DNA of 64,000 nt from Amphiura filiformis. Its lineage: Eukaryota; Echinodermata; Ophiuroidea; Amphilepidida; Amphiuridae. Below the pieces are notes generated by a model, which was not told the DNA's origin, did no database searches, and worked only from the letters and a program-made list of their open reading frames with translations. The stretch covers positions 66,853,292-66,917,291 of the forward strand of contig NC_092628.1 of assembly GCF_039555335.1 (NCBI RefSeq), written 5' to 3'. The position numbers and the translations under genes were made by a program. Positions 1 through 10,380 of this stretch are shown here, piece by piece (the first letter of the stretch is position 1; each line of letters begins with the position of its first letter).

Positions 1-49
1 GTGACTGTCTGTGGGCTTGGTGTAGAGATCTGTGACAAGGGAGTCATTC
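1..49 (-). pseudogene. Penelope-like RT fragment (duplicate copy)
   Basis: This stretch is nearly identical to 7088-7134. Read on the minus strand it continues the Penelope-like reverse transcriptase pseudogene described at 6885-9325 (TDLYTKPTDSHQYL region). It ends at the 8-bp word agtcattc (42-49), exactly where a hAT-like MITE begins, as in the other copy. The same insertion site in both places shows that PLE plus MITE were duplicated together. The start is cut by the window edge. Confidence 0.7.
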
Positions 50-147
50 CCCGGGGGGGGGCACTCCAACTTTGGAGGTAACGCGTATGTAGGGCTGTTA
101 AGACCCCCTTTTTCAGCATCGCTGTTACCCAAAGACCCCATATTTTT
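50..147. mobile_element. hAT-like MITE, left part of a split copy
   Basis: The segment begins with CCCGGGGGGG followed by CACTCCAACTTTGGAGGT and matches 7135-7235 nearly base for base. It stops at atattttt (140-147), where a non-LTR retrotransposon has inserted. The element resumes at 5587 with the same word and runs to about 5860. The interior carries short repeats of the type cccaaagacccc. Confidence 0.75.
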
Positions 148-253
148 ATGGTTGAAAATTGATTTCGGGCGTGCATGTCGCACTGAGAAGCTCTGAACTT
201 GTGTGGGATATTTAGTCCCTGGAGCGCTGCCTATCATTTTAATTCTGTTCCAT

Positions 254-1117
254 ATGCCTCCTAAACGATCACGGTCGGAAACGAGCTCGGAAACTTCACC
301 AAATTCAGTTTATTCGCTTAGAAAACAACCAAAATCTTCTAAACTCATGTCGGATTCGGACAGTGACTGTACTACAATGGACTCCCCTATGCATACCAGT
401 ATACGGCATGATCTACATCATAGCACAGTGAGCGCCGATACGCTTGACGTAACCAAGTTGTTTACCACACTCGACAGAATGGAGGGACGTTTGAATGGCG
501 GATTTAAAGACATGAGTGCAAAACTGGATGATGTGAAACAAGAAATTAAGGAGGTGAAAGAAGATGTTGAGCACGTTAAATCTTCCGTTGGCATCTTAGA
601 GGACAAAATAACATTTGTTCAGAAAACTCAAGTCCCAAAACTGGAGGCAGAACTACGCTCTAAGATTAAAGCCCTGGAACAAGCCAAGCTTGAAACGGAA
701 TTATATAGCAGGAAGTCAAACCTTCTTTTCTTCAATGTTCCCAATGTCGCAAAAGAAAACACTGAACTTGTACTTCGTGAACACCTCATAAACAACTTGA
801 AGATACCACAGGCTGCTGACTTCTTGTTTAATAATGTCCATCGTCTCCCATCAAAATCACAATCTGGCAACAAACCTCACCCGGTGATCGCTAAATTTGT
901 CCGGATGGCGGACCGTGACATGGTATTGAACCATTCTCATGATGGCTCCAAGTCCAAGTTCGGAGTCGCACCTCACCTTCCAGCTATGATGCAGGCCGAG
1001 AGGAGACGCCTTGTTCCAATCCGGGAGAAGCTGGTAGCTGAGGGGAATAAAGCCAAGATCCGTACCACAGGAACCAAAGTCCAGCTCTTTGTGAACAACG
1101 TTGTTTGGAACGGCTAA
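254..1117 (+). CDS. LINE ORF1 protein, L1-ORF1p-like RNA-binding protein
   Basis: Intact 287-residue ORF. The start chosen is the ATG at 254 (MPPKRSRSE); the in-frame ATG at 203 would add a hydrophobic 17-residue leader not expected in this family. From N to C terminus: a basic, Ser-rich region (1-60); a heptad-rich coiled coil (about 70-145, with runs like VKQEIKEVKEDVEHV); an RRM-like fold (about 150-215, with LLFFNVP as the RNP2-like strand and HPVIAKFVR as the RNP1-like strand); and a basic C-terminal domain (GVAPHLP to VQLFVNN). Such proteins trimerise and coat the element RNA during retrotransposition. An open frame suggests a young insertion, although the partner ORF2 lacks its enzymes, so mobility would need help in trans. 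Confidence 0.85.
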   Translation: MPPKRSRSETSSETSPNSVYSLRKQPKSSKLMSDSDSDCTTMDSPMHTSIRHDLHHSTVSADTLDVTKLFTTLDRMEGRLNGGFKDMSAKLDDVKQEIKEVKEDVEHVKSSVGILEDKITFVQKTQVPKLEAELRSKIKALEQAKLETELYSRKSNLLFFNVPNVAKENTELVLREHLINNLKIPQAADFLFNNVHRLPSKSQSGNKPHPVIAKFVRMADRDMVLNHSHDGSKSKFGVAPHLPAMMQAERRRLVPIREKLVAEGNKAKIRTTGTKVQLFVNNVVWNG

Positions 1118-1404
1118 CTTGCCTATCGTAAGTCTACTTGCACTTGGACTTGAAATTTTGAACATGATTTTGAGTTTTGCTTACAATTATACCATATGTA
1201 TCATGCTTGCCATGCTTGGTTTCATCAGAACTTTGCGAATTTCGCAGTTTGCTAAACTTGGACTTGAACTTTTCCATTAATTTGCATGGCTTCAAAGCAT
1301 CTTCATCGCATTGACTCTCACAAGTTTCAATTGAAATTTGTTGTTCTCATCTTAATAAATGTTTTTAGTAACATTGTTGGTTTAATTGCCTATTATACCA
1401 CCTT

Positions 1405-2066
1405 AATTCGTCGTCCGTATTCCATAGTGGCGCATAGTGGGGCGCTGCGAATAAACAACTTTTCGAGAAAATCGGGTTTGAAGAAATGCCAATTTAAAAT
1501 CGAGTTGTGTAAATCAGACATTCATTATATTTTGTAAATGATGTGAAATTTCTGTAGTAAACTAAATAGATTTTATTGTTATATATTTTTCAAAAGAAAT
1601 AAATACATACTATTGCTGGCAAACTGACAATAAAACTATACGTCACTATGGAAAACGAACAAAACGCAATACCCTAACCTTACGTTAACCGTACGCCACC
1701 TCGGTCGCCGTGTAATCCCTATGGCGTTACTTTTCGTCGTTCGTATTCCATAGTGGCGTATAGGTCCGATACGCGTACGCCACTATGACATACGATGTTT
1801 TTCATTTTTGCCGATATTTCATAATTATAAAAATAAAAAGTGTATAAAAAGTGGCGTATGGTCGATACGCCACTATATGGAAACAACAAAATATCACTTT
1901 GTAACTATACGCCACATTGAATTAATTAATTACTAATTAATTAGCTAATTATGACTGATGAGACTTAGAAAAAATGAAAGAGAACATCATTAAAAACATA
2001 TGTGCCAATTTTCAAAAAAATGGCCAAAAATCACTATACGCCACTATGGAATACAGCCGACGAATT
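1405..2066. mobile_element. Terminal-inverted-repeat element with internal gtggcgtat motifs
   Basis: The ends are inverted copies: aattcgtcgtccgtattcc at 1405 and its near complement ending at 2066 (gacgaatt). The phrase cgccactatgg or its complement recurs at about 1425, 1750, 1785, 1850, 1870 and 2040, in both orientations. There is no coding capacity. The segment sits in the spacer of the LINE and separates ORF1 from the PHD ORF. A target-site duplication was not resolved. Confidence 0.55.
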
Positions 2067-2197
2067 GTGACCTTGTTATCCATCTTATGCTCGGTTGATC
2101 TCCAACATTTCTTGTGCTCAGGTGATATAATCTGTTTAATTCATGCTCTCATAACTTTTCTTTTTACACAGTTCCACACAGTTCCAACTTGCTTTTG

Positions 2198-4350
2198 GGT
2201 CAGTCCATATCAAAACAGATTGAGTGTACACCCACCCTCTTGGATTTTGCTCTCCTTTGGCTCAGGGGTACCTTTCATGGATCCCTAGGTGAGGTCACAA
2301 GAAAAAATTCAAATTCCATTTCGTTTGCGAATGGCGGGCAATCAAAGTTTGGCGACCTCGACCAAAATTGGGAATTTAAGGGGTCCAAATGACAAAGTGC
2401 TCTCTTTGAGGGGCACTTTCTTCTTAATTGAATCAGTTGTGATCCTCTTTTTGAATGTGGTCACTCACTGGCTGTGTCTGAAATACCTAATGCAAAAAAA
2501 GATAGATTTCGGAATTTCGTTGGGATTTCAGAGGGGGTCAAAATCAGCACTTCGTACTGTTCAATCAAATTATCTTGATTTTGAAGGACCCATGATAATG
2601 TCACAGTGCACTTATAGGTCCTAATTATGTTCAGAATGGATTAACCATATGCCAATGTCTATGAGCAATTCAAAAAAGAGAAATTTCTAGACCCCTACAG
2701 AATTTTAGGCCACCCCTAAAGTGGTTCAGCCACAAATGGCACTTAAAATCGGCAAATTTTGACCCCTAATAACTTTAGGTGTACACCAGATATGAATTTC
2801 TAGTCTTTTGCATCTGAAAGAATGTAGTTTAAAGTTACTAGGAACATAAGATTTGTTTTGTATTTTTTTGTGTTTTAGTATTAAGTTGACGCTTTCAAAA
2901 ATAGTCATTTTTGCCTAACATACCATGCATACAGGATGCCAATTTTAGTATGATATTTTTTTTATATTTTTGATCACTTTATAGCCATTTGTATTATTTA
3001 TCCTGATATTTCAAGTTGCTCTTGAGTCAAGTAATAAGAAAAACTACTTTCTAATCCCTGTATGGATTTTTAAGGGGTCAAAAATGCACTTCCTGGCAAC
3101 GATGCACATGCAAAGTACAGGTTGGGGGTCAAATTTTCAGAATGCTCCCAATTATGTCAAGTAATATATCAAATTACTCGTATGGTCATGAGGATTCCAA
3201 AATGTATAGTTTGTTATGTGTCAGACCTTTCAGGAGGGCGCTATGACGAAAAATGTTCATAGGTCAACGACCTTTTTGAATTCTGACCATAGTTAACAAC
3301 GTCTGATTTTGGTAATTTTGGTGTCTAATTATATATGTTTTCTTGCATGAGAAATACAACTTAGCAAATTAAAAAACTATACAAGGAACCGATGACCCTC
3401 TTTTGCAATATGTCTGCCAAAAGCGTCCATATTGTAATTAGGAGGTCATTGGTTCCTTGTACAGTTTTTTAAGTTGCGTAATTGTATTTCTCATGCAAGA
3501 AAACATAATTAGACACCAAAATCGGACGTTGTTAACTATGTAATAACAGGATAAATAAGACAATGATCAAAAATAGAAAAAAGGGTATGTTGAAATTGAC
3601 ATTTTGTACCCATAACCTGTACATTATTAGTCAAAATTGGGATTTTTGGGACCATCAACTTAGTATCAAAACACAAAAATACAAAACAAATCTTATGTTC
3701 CTAGTAACATTAGACTACATTCTTTCAGATGCAAAAGACTAGAAATTCATATCTGGTGTACACCTAAAGTTATTAGGTGTCAAAATTTGCCGATTTTAAG
3801 CGCCATTTGTGGCTGAACCACTTTAGGGGGCCTAAAATTCTGTAGGGGGTCTAGAAATTTCTCTTTTTTGAATTGCTCATAGACATTGGCACATGGTTAA
3901 TCCATTCTGAACATAATTAGGACCTATAAGTGCACTGTGACATTATCATGGGTCCTTCAAAATCAAAGATAATTTGATTGAACAGTACGAAGTGCTGATT
4001 TTGACCCCCCCTGAAATCCCAACAAAATTCCGAAATCAATCTTTTTTGGCATTAGGCATTTCAGACACAGCCAGTGAGTGACCACATTCAAAAAGAGGGT
4101 CACAACTGATTTAATTAAGAAGAAAGTGCCCCTCAAAGAGAGCACTTTGTCATTTGGACCCCGCCCCTTAAATTCCCAATTTTGGTCGAGGTCGCCAAAC
4201 TTTGATTGCCCGCCATTCGCAAACGAAATGGAATTTGAATTTTTTTCTTGTGACCTCACCTAGGGATCCATGAAAGGTACCCCTGAGCCAAAGGAGAGCA
4301 AAATCCAAGAGGGTGGGTGTACACTCAATCTGTTTTGATATGGACTGACC
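2198..4350. mobile_element. 2.15-kb fold-back (long inverted repeat) element
   Basis: The two arms are reverse complements over most of their length: ggtcagtccatatcaaaac at 2198 pairs with the complement ending at 4350, and pairing continues past the ggatccctaggtgag region (2279 against 4260) to at least 2930 against 3650. A direct repeat cttttg flanks the element (2192-2197 and 4351-4356), a likely 6-bp target duplication. The left arm has about 300 bp (roughly 2990-3290) with weaker pairing. Open frames in it, such as 2289-2624 and 3963-4259, are mirror images of each other and are not genes. Confidence 0.85.
3288..3540. repeat. Inner hairpin at the centre of the fold-back
   Basis: ccatagttaacaacgtc at the left pairs with the complement ending in gacgttgttaactatg. 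The stem is about 105 bp per arm with a short loop near 3400-3440 and forms the apex of the larger inverted repeat. Confidence 0.8.
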
Positions 4351-4550
4351 CTTTTGTGCTTCTATTTGTATACGCTATTAGATTATGTTCATATTATATA
4401 TGTTATGTATTTTGGCAGAACGATTTTATCTGGTATATCTGTTTGAGTGTTTTTTGTGTTACATGTTGGCAGCTATGGTAAGTGAATGTTATTTTATTGA
4501 TATTATTGAAATGCTGTATTATTTGATACATATTAATTCTGTAATTACTT

Positions 4551-5153
4551 ATGAGTATGATTGAAAAATGTAATTCTTGTTACAAAAACATCACGCATCA
4601 CCAGCCAAATATTTTGTGTAATGGGTGTAATACATTCTATCACACCCGTTGTGTTTATTCTGATCTTAATCATGAGAGTTGGTTTTGTTTTAAATGTACT
4701 GGTGATATTTTCCCTTTTAATCATTATATTGATGACAATGAATTTAAATTTGCTTTATTTAGTTTTGACCATAGTATTGATTATAATAGAATGTTAAGTC
4801 TCAAATTTAATCCGTTTGAACATTCGACACCTTTATTTGCCAGACTTAATACTCTTACTGTATATGATATTCATAAATTATCTAAAGCTGTGTTTATGTA
4901 TAAATTTACGAATGATTTACTGCCTGTAAATTTTTCTGATTATTTTGTTACTGTCAATAGAATTCATAATTATGGTACCAGGTATTCTGAATTGTTTCGC
5001 CCTCATAATTTTGTCTCTGATCTTGCCAGAAATACGATCAGAAGACAGGGTCCCATTCTATGGAATGCTATTGAGACATGTACTCGTAATTCCATATCAG
5101 TTAAAAAATTTAAACTAATGTATAAAGTGAATTTACTGTCTAATTATCATTAA
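4551..5153 (+). CDS. PHD finger fused in frame to the C-terminal tail of a LINE reverse transcriptase
   Basis: Intact 200-residue ORF. Residues 7-49 form a complete C4HC3 PHD finger: Cys7, Cys10, Cys23, Cys26, His31, Cys34, Cys46 and Cys49, with Trp44 two residues before Cys46. In CR1/L2-type elements a PHD finger of this kind precedes the endonuclease, and IFPFNHYIDDNEF (53-65) is the usual lead-in. From about residue 75 to the end the sequence matches the post-catalytic tail of CR1/L2 reverse transcriptases (TVYDIHKLSKAVFMYKF, NYGTRYSELFRP, GPILWNAIE). Endonuclease, the RT palm and the YxDD box are all absent, so roughly 700 or more residues appear to have been removed without breaking the frame. 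It could be a chance deletion or a selected short product; the sequence cannot decide. Confidence 0.8.
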   Translation: MSMIEKCNSCYKNITHHQPNILCNGCNTFYHTRCVYSDLNHESWFCFKCTGDIFPFNHYIDDNEFKFALFSFDHSIDYNRMLSLKFNPFEHSTPLFARLNTLTVYDIHKLSKAVFMYKFTNDLLPVNFSDYFVTVNRIHNYGTRYSELFRPHNFVSDLARNTIRRQGPILWNAIETCTRNSISVKKFKLMYKVNLLSNYH

Positions 5154-5586
5154 GTGGTGATTATTTTATGCTCTGAATATTATTCATGTTATTTAATACT
5201 GTTATCTATTTGTAGTCCGCACTTCCAGACATTTCTGTCCTTTTCGTGTCATTTGCTCTCTTGTTATGCTGCTTCTGCTTTTCCATTTTGCACGCTTGTT
5301 TCGTTCATCCTTATGGACCTAACCAACTGTCTGGGAGTGTGGTTTACTCATGGATCTGCCTTTGTTGCCAACATGTAGCGAATGTCTGTCTCACTTGTAG
5401 GTAATGTCTTTGTCTACACATAAATGGTGTCTTTGTCTTTGCACTGTTTTGTATTTTGTTATTACCTTTCAGGGTGGCCAAAGTCTTCTCGAGCTTTGCT
5501 CTTTTTTTTGGTCATCCTACCATTATGTATTATATATATTTTCATTGCGTTGATATGGTAAATAAATAAACTGAAACTGAAACTGA
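5154..5586 (+). other. 3' untranslated region of the LINE
   Basis: Non-coding, T-rich, ending in cattgcgttgatatggtaaa and a short aaactga repeat tail. A small hairpin-like pair, ggtggccaaagtcttc and ctttttttttggtcatcc, precedes the tail, as is usual where the element's own reverse transcriptase binds its RNA. Confidence 0.6.
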
Positions 5587-5860
5587 ATATTTTTTTACGA
5601 ACATATGCTCTGTCCATGCTCTGTCACCCGAAGACCCCCTATTTTTCCATTTGATCTGTGACCCAAAGACCCTTACAAGTCCAATTTGAACAGCAACTTT
5701 CATTTATCATGGATTTTGTTACTTATTTTGAAAAAACAAGGAAATTTGAAGCCATTTAGAACTAGATACTCAATTTTTGAGGTTTCTGTGGCGCTTTTTC
5801 GGCTCTCTCCCAAAGATTCCATTTTAAAAAAGGTCATGTTCTCACCCAATGACCCTGCTG
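5587..5860. mobile_element. hAT-like MITE, right part of the split copy
   Basis: Continues 50-147 after the LINE insertion and matches 7229-7500. It breaks off after the words cacccaatgacc near 5857 and lacks the right terminus, so this copy is truncated on its 3' side. Sequence from 5861 to 5944 is unrelated and unrecognised. Confidence 0.7.
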
Positions 5861-5944
5861 CTGTATTGTTCAAGTTGGCTTTTTGTGACGGGACACGGGA
5901 GGAGGGCTTCGCAAAGCTGTGTACTATGCACAGGTATATATTAA

Positions 5945-6191
5945 TTTTCAGCCACTTAAAAGAGTATTTTATGATCACAGTATCCTTTTTTTATGACATT
6001 TTCAGTAGATATCCACGGAAAAAGCTTATTTCCAAAATTTCAGTTCGATATGTTTGCTAAACGAATTAATCTTCAAGAACTTATTTTTGTACATAACCAT
6101 TACGTAGAGCTTTCCTCTGGTATAAAAATCTCAACTTTTTTTGAGAAAAGTGGAGACTGTGGATCACGAAATGTCCCTTTAAAAAGCTCTT
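5945..6191. repeat. Fragment of dispersed fold-back family F
   Basis: Contains tatgacattttcagtagat, gctaaacgaattaatc and gtggatcacgaaatg in the same order as the right half of the fold-back at 20228-21416. Only one arm is present. Confidence 0.6.
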
Positions 6192-6884
6192 TACATGTCA
6201 TGTCAGTGAAGCTTGAATTAACATGAAGATGCGTTGTTCTGGTTTATTATCGTACAGGTAGCTGCACTGGTCATTTTGTTGCATTTGAGCTCATTTGATT
6301 GGGTGTGAACAGATAATCGTGGAAAAAGATACACTACATTTCTGTTTAGGCAGAATCGTTATTGGTTATGGGAAAATGCTAACACGAGGACTCGATATGG
6401 GGACCCAAGACGTCTCAACGATACCAGCAGTGAAAGGAAAAATGTGTATAGAGTGGAAACTAACTTACAAGCAATTGTACACACAACCCCAAAGCAAACC
6501 AACACAGACCAGTTCCAGATTTTTTTCTTGGCAGGTAAGATATGAAAGGAAAGGAAACAACAGGTTAAGGCGTACACACGTAGAAATAATATAACATCAA
6601 AAAGTATCGTAAACATGATAAATATAGACAACCAACCATATGTGGTGCCTCAAGATGAAGAAGGACACACAAATATTTTATTCAGATTGAAAACATCAGG
6701 AGACATTCGCCAACCTCCTTTTTGTTTACAAAAAAGCATAGTTTTCTTTTTTAATATCATTTTCGTGTAGATCACATAATTCTCTTTCGTTTGTAAAATG
6801 TACATGTATGGGTATGTTTTATTTAGGTTTCTTGTCGAAACTGCTCTTTAAAATTATGGGGAAATGCGAATTGCGGGATTTCTC
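6192..6884. other. Unassigned intergenic sequence
   Basis: No recognisable coding sequence, terminal repeats or RNA gene. Short open frames on both strands show no family resemblance. Confidence 0.5.
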
Positions 6885-9325
6885 GTCGTATGTTTTGCGT
6901 CACAGATCAACCAGCATTCGATTCATCCGTGCCCAAATTCCCAGGTGTAAGGTTTTTCTTGAGGTCCCTGGCATGCTGTGAAAAGTCAGAATCATTAGTA
7001 CAAATGCGGCGGAGGCGGAGAGCTTGACTCTATGCTATACCACTTTTACAATGTTGGGGATGTCAACTGGAAGAGTGTAGATACTGGTGACTGTCTGTGG
7101 GCTTGGTGTAGAGATCTGTGACAAGGAGTCATTCCCCGGGGGCACTCCAACTTTGGAGGTAACGCGTATGTAGGGCTGTTAAGACCCCCTTTTTCAGCAT
7201 CGCTGTTACCCAAAGACCCCATATTTTTTTACGAACATATGCTCTGTCCATGCTCTGTCACCCGAAGACCCCCTATTTTTCCATTTGATCTGTGACCCAA
7301 AGACCCTTACAAGTCCAATTTGAACAGCAACTTTCATTTATCATGGATTTTGTTACTTATTTTGAAAAAACAAGGACATTTGAAGCCATTTAGAACTAGA
7401 TACTCAATTTTTGAGGTTTCTGTGGCGCTTTTTCGGCTCTCTCCCAAAGATTCCATTTTTAAAAAAAGGTCATGTTCTCACCCAATGACCCCATATTTTT
7501 CACATTTTGCTCTCACCGAATGCCAAAAATCATTCTCTCACCCAATGACCTCATATTTTTACATTTTGCTCTCACCGAATGCCCCTTAGTGCGAAAGTGC
7601 CAGCCCTACACCTATATCCATTTCATATTGAAGTGCCCCCCGGGAGTCATTCTCCTTTCTGATGGTGACATCCAAGAAGTTGACCTGGTGGTGAGAAAGT
7701 TCAGACGTGAATTTAATTGTTCTGTGGAAAGAATTGACATGGTCAAGGAAGGTGTGAAGGGTGTCTTCTTCTCTGGTCCAGATGAAAAACACATCGTCAA
7801 TGTACCTCCACCAAATCCATGGACGACAAGGGGTAGCATCCAACATCTGCTCTTCAAGCCTAGACATGAAGAGGCAGGCGAACGACGGAGCCACGCGGGT
7901 CCCCATCGATATCCCAAATACCTGTAAGTAGTGATCTCCCATAAAGGTGAAATTGTTCTTAGTTAGTACATGATTCATGAGAGTCTTCAGATCATCAATT
8001 GGGGACTGGTGTGGCCACTTCTAGACAGCGCTTAGGTAGCTGAAATTCCTTCACTGAATGGGATGTTAGTATACAGGGATGACACATGCACAAGTGTCAA
8101 TGATGGCAGTGCTGGGGATCTGGTCCTTGATAGCTTCAAGCTTCCTGAGAAAGTCCGGGGTGTCGTGTATGTATGACGGAGTCTGAGAAACAAGGGGTTT
8201 AATGAAATGATCAACATAGAGGGATATGTTCTCAGTGGGGGAACCATTACCGGATACAATAGGTCGACCAGGATTCCCGGGTTTATGGATCTTGGGGAGG
8301 AGATCAAATCGAGCAGCTTTAGAATCTGTGGGAGAAAGAAATGCATGGGCTTTGTCAGTTAATTCATCACGAGCATGCATGTCATCCAGGGTGGTCTGTA
8401 TCTGTTGAGAGAAAGAGTCAGTAGGATCAGAATCAACAAGAGCATAGTTAGTACGATTGTTGAGGTGCTTCATGGTCTCATCGATATACTTTTGGCGATC
8501 CATGACAACCACAGCAGATCCTTTGTCAGCAGGCTTGATGATGATGTCAGTCCTGGTTCTGAGAGACTTGAGAGCCTGGCGTTCCTCACGGGGTAAGTTG
8601 TCATGTGTCCTGTGGGGAGAATTAGCAGAATTATTAACTTGGGAACTAACAACCTGCACGTATGTCTCCATGGCTGGAACCCTGTTCTTCGGAGGGACCC
8701 AACTGCTTTTCTTGCGAAAAGGCTCAGGTTCAGATGCTGGCTCATCAAGGAAAACCTCCCGTAGACGTATGCGGCGATAGTATTGAGTGAGATCCTGGCT
8801 GAGTTCTACCTGGTTGACCTCTGGAGGGTGGGACAGAACTTGAGGCCCTTGGAGAGAAGATCCAATTCAGCGGAGGAAAGAGAGGATGATGATAAATTAA
8901 CGACTGTGGAGGGAAGGTTTTCGTTATCATGGTTAGTATCTTACGGATCTGCCTGTTTCTGCGATCAAGGTGTGGACAAACATGAATTTATCTCATTATT
9001 ATACTGTTCCCATTGGGCCTCTGTACAACATGATCGCAGGTCATCTTCGAGTTCGGTGATTTCATCAGAGAAACTGTCAAGAGAAGCAGCACAATGTTCA
9101 GTTCATATTGATGAGACGGATAGATGTACCATATAACAGTTGATTCCACTTCTGCTGTAGAGGACCAGAGAGAGTGCCCAGCGCTGGTGTACATTTGACC
9201 TGTATGCCTGTAGGAATAATGCGAGAGTGGGAATAAAATCTGTAGTTATCTTGATGAAAAGAATAACGCATGGCTTTCTGTTTGGTCTTCCTGAGTTGCT
9301 GAAATAAAGATGTTGGGTTAGACAT
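6885..9325 (-). pseudogene. Penelope-like retroelement ORF, broken
   Basis: Reads from 9325 down to about 6885. Pieces in order: N-terminal region (9325-9098, with RIIPTGIQVKCTPALG), an acidic helical linker (SFSDEITELEDDL near 9070), LDLLSKGLKFCPT (near 8840), TDIIIKPADKGSAVVVMD (near 8550), LPKIHKPGNPGRPIVSGN (near 8270), SLYTNIPFSEG (near 8065), GISMGTRVAPSFACLFM (near 7900) and the catalytic YIDDVFFIW (near 7795). After the MITE at 7135-7644 it resumes with TDLYTKPTDSHQYLHSSS (7125-7065) and ends near LKKNLTPGN. These are hallmark Penelope-like RT blocks. There are at least three frame changes and several stops (near 8984, 8967, 8800, 7061 and 7034), so it is dead. No GIY-YIG endonuclease was recognised downstream. 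Confidence 0.85.
7135..7644. mobile_element. hAT-like MITE, complete 510-bp copy
   Basis: Starts CCCGGGGGCACT and ends with the complement AGTGCCCCCCGGG. It is flanked by an exact 8-bp target duplication agtcattc (7127-7134 and 7645-7652) and interrupts the Penelope-like ORF. Eight-bp duplications are typical of the hAT superfamily. The interior is non-coding, with repeated cacccaatgacc and ctcaccgaatgcc phrases. Related copies lie at 50-147 plus 5587-5860, 20453-20959 and inside 53740-54775. Confidence 0.88.
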
Positions 9326-9449
9326 AGTGAATATAGTATACAGTGGATGCAGAACTTAATAATAATTTAAAAACATTTTGTCGAAAAAAAAATGAGACTA
9401 GTGAGCGTGTGTGAGGAACACAAGCTTAGTCCAGCACAAATGAGTTTTC

Positions 9450-10380
9450 CTCAAACTAAATTTCGGCAATGGACATGGATGCATCCAGCAGGGTCGAATC
9501 GACACATCAGTTGGACCACGTCTTAATCAATAGCAAGTGGTATAACTTAGTCCCTATTCTAGAACTTAGATTCTGATCATCAGCATCTTGCTCGTTTGCA
9601 GCCTAAGAACCATCAAAGGGAAACCCTGCAATATACCAAAAGTTCGACTGGAAGAAACCTCAAGATGCTTCTACAATAGAGAGCTGTTTCAAATCGAATT
9701 GTCAAACAGAATCGAAACAGGCATCCAGTGCAACGATACGTCTACTCCAATAAATCAGAGATACGATCAGTTTGCAATACTGTTGCAGACGTGGCAGAGA
9801 CAGCTAAAGACGGAAAGGGATGAGGCCAAAAGATTAACTGGTCTTTAAGACGAAGCAGTCCAGAGAAAGATGGAGGAGCTCAATACCAGCCTGAATAGCT
9901 CTGAATGAGTCGTATACAAAACAGATGAATCGGCTGTACTCAGACTGGCCGACTTAATGGGTGACCATACTACAACATGAAAAATTTCATGATCTTTTTG
10001 GCAAAGACAGGAACCTATATTGTCAAGGCGAAGAACAGAGATGGTGCTGCACCAATGGATATTCATAACCTCGTGATAATACGCGATGTGTTTAATCCAA
10101 TCACAGATAGTAACTTTTAAATACGCAAATGCAGATGACCGCGTCTCGTGACGTAGCTAAAAGTACGCTTTACAATGACCGTGCAATCACATCTACAGCA
10201 CTCTGGAATGGAGGGGATGCAATGGTGGGACGTAGTCCATGGCTTTGGCACCGAAGTGTAAAGTACTCTAATACCCACCCAGTCAATGGATCACTAGCGG
10301 CATTGTTCCTACCTAGGAAGAGGAAGGGAGGCTTTAGTCTCATGTCCAACTAGTGAGGAACAGGCTAGATTTTGTCAAGG
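9450..10380 (+). pseudogene. Decayed LINE fragment (endonuclease and linker region)
   Basis: Across frame changes one reads WTWMHPAGSNRH then QLDHVLINSKWYN (9470-9545), the pattern of an apurinic endonuclease C-terminus (TWxxP, Q-x-D-Y/H). It continues with LRTIKGKPCNIPKVRLEE (9600-9655) and YDQFA then TVADVAETAKDGK (9755-9820), resembling the segment between endonuclease and RT. LFLPRKRKGGFSLMS near 10305-10350 resembles the PRK-GGRGL motif found downstream of RT in some LINEs. The RT core is not seen. Confidence is moderate for LINE origin and low for the clade. Confidence 0.5.

Larger units (their letters stand above)
148..5586 (+). mobile_element. CR1/L2-group non-LTR retrotransposon, internally deleted, with nested insertions
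   Basis: The insertion is defined by comparison with the intact duplicate at 7135-7475: everything from 148 to 5586 is extra, and the word atattttt flanks it on both sides (140-147 and 5587-5594), a plausible target-site duplication. The element carries an ORF1 (254-1117), a C-terminal remnant of ORF2 (4551-5153) and a 3' end of the form aaataaataaactgaaactga, typical of tail-repeat LINEs. Endonuclease and the catalytic part of reverse transcriptase are missing. Two other elements are nested inside, at 1405-2066 and 2198-4350. Without them the spacer between ORF1 and the PHD ORF would be only about 0.6 kb. Clade assignment rests on the PHD finger and RT-tail style and is inference. Confidence 0.8.

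Noticed and set aside
2289-4259. Mirror-image frames at 2289-2624 and 3963-4259 as a conserved gene pair
   Set aside because: They are the two arms of one fold-back element.
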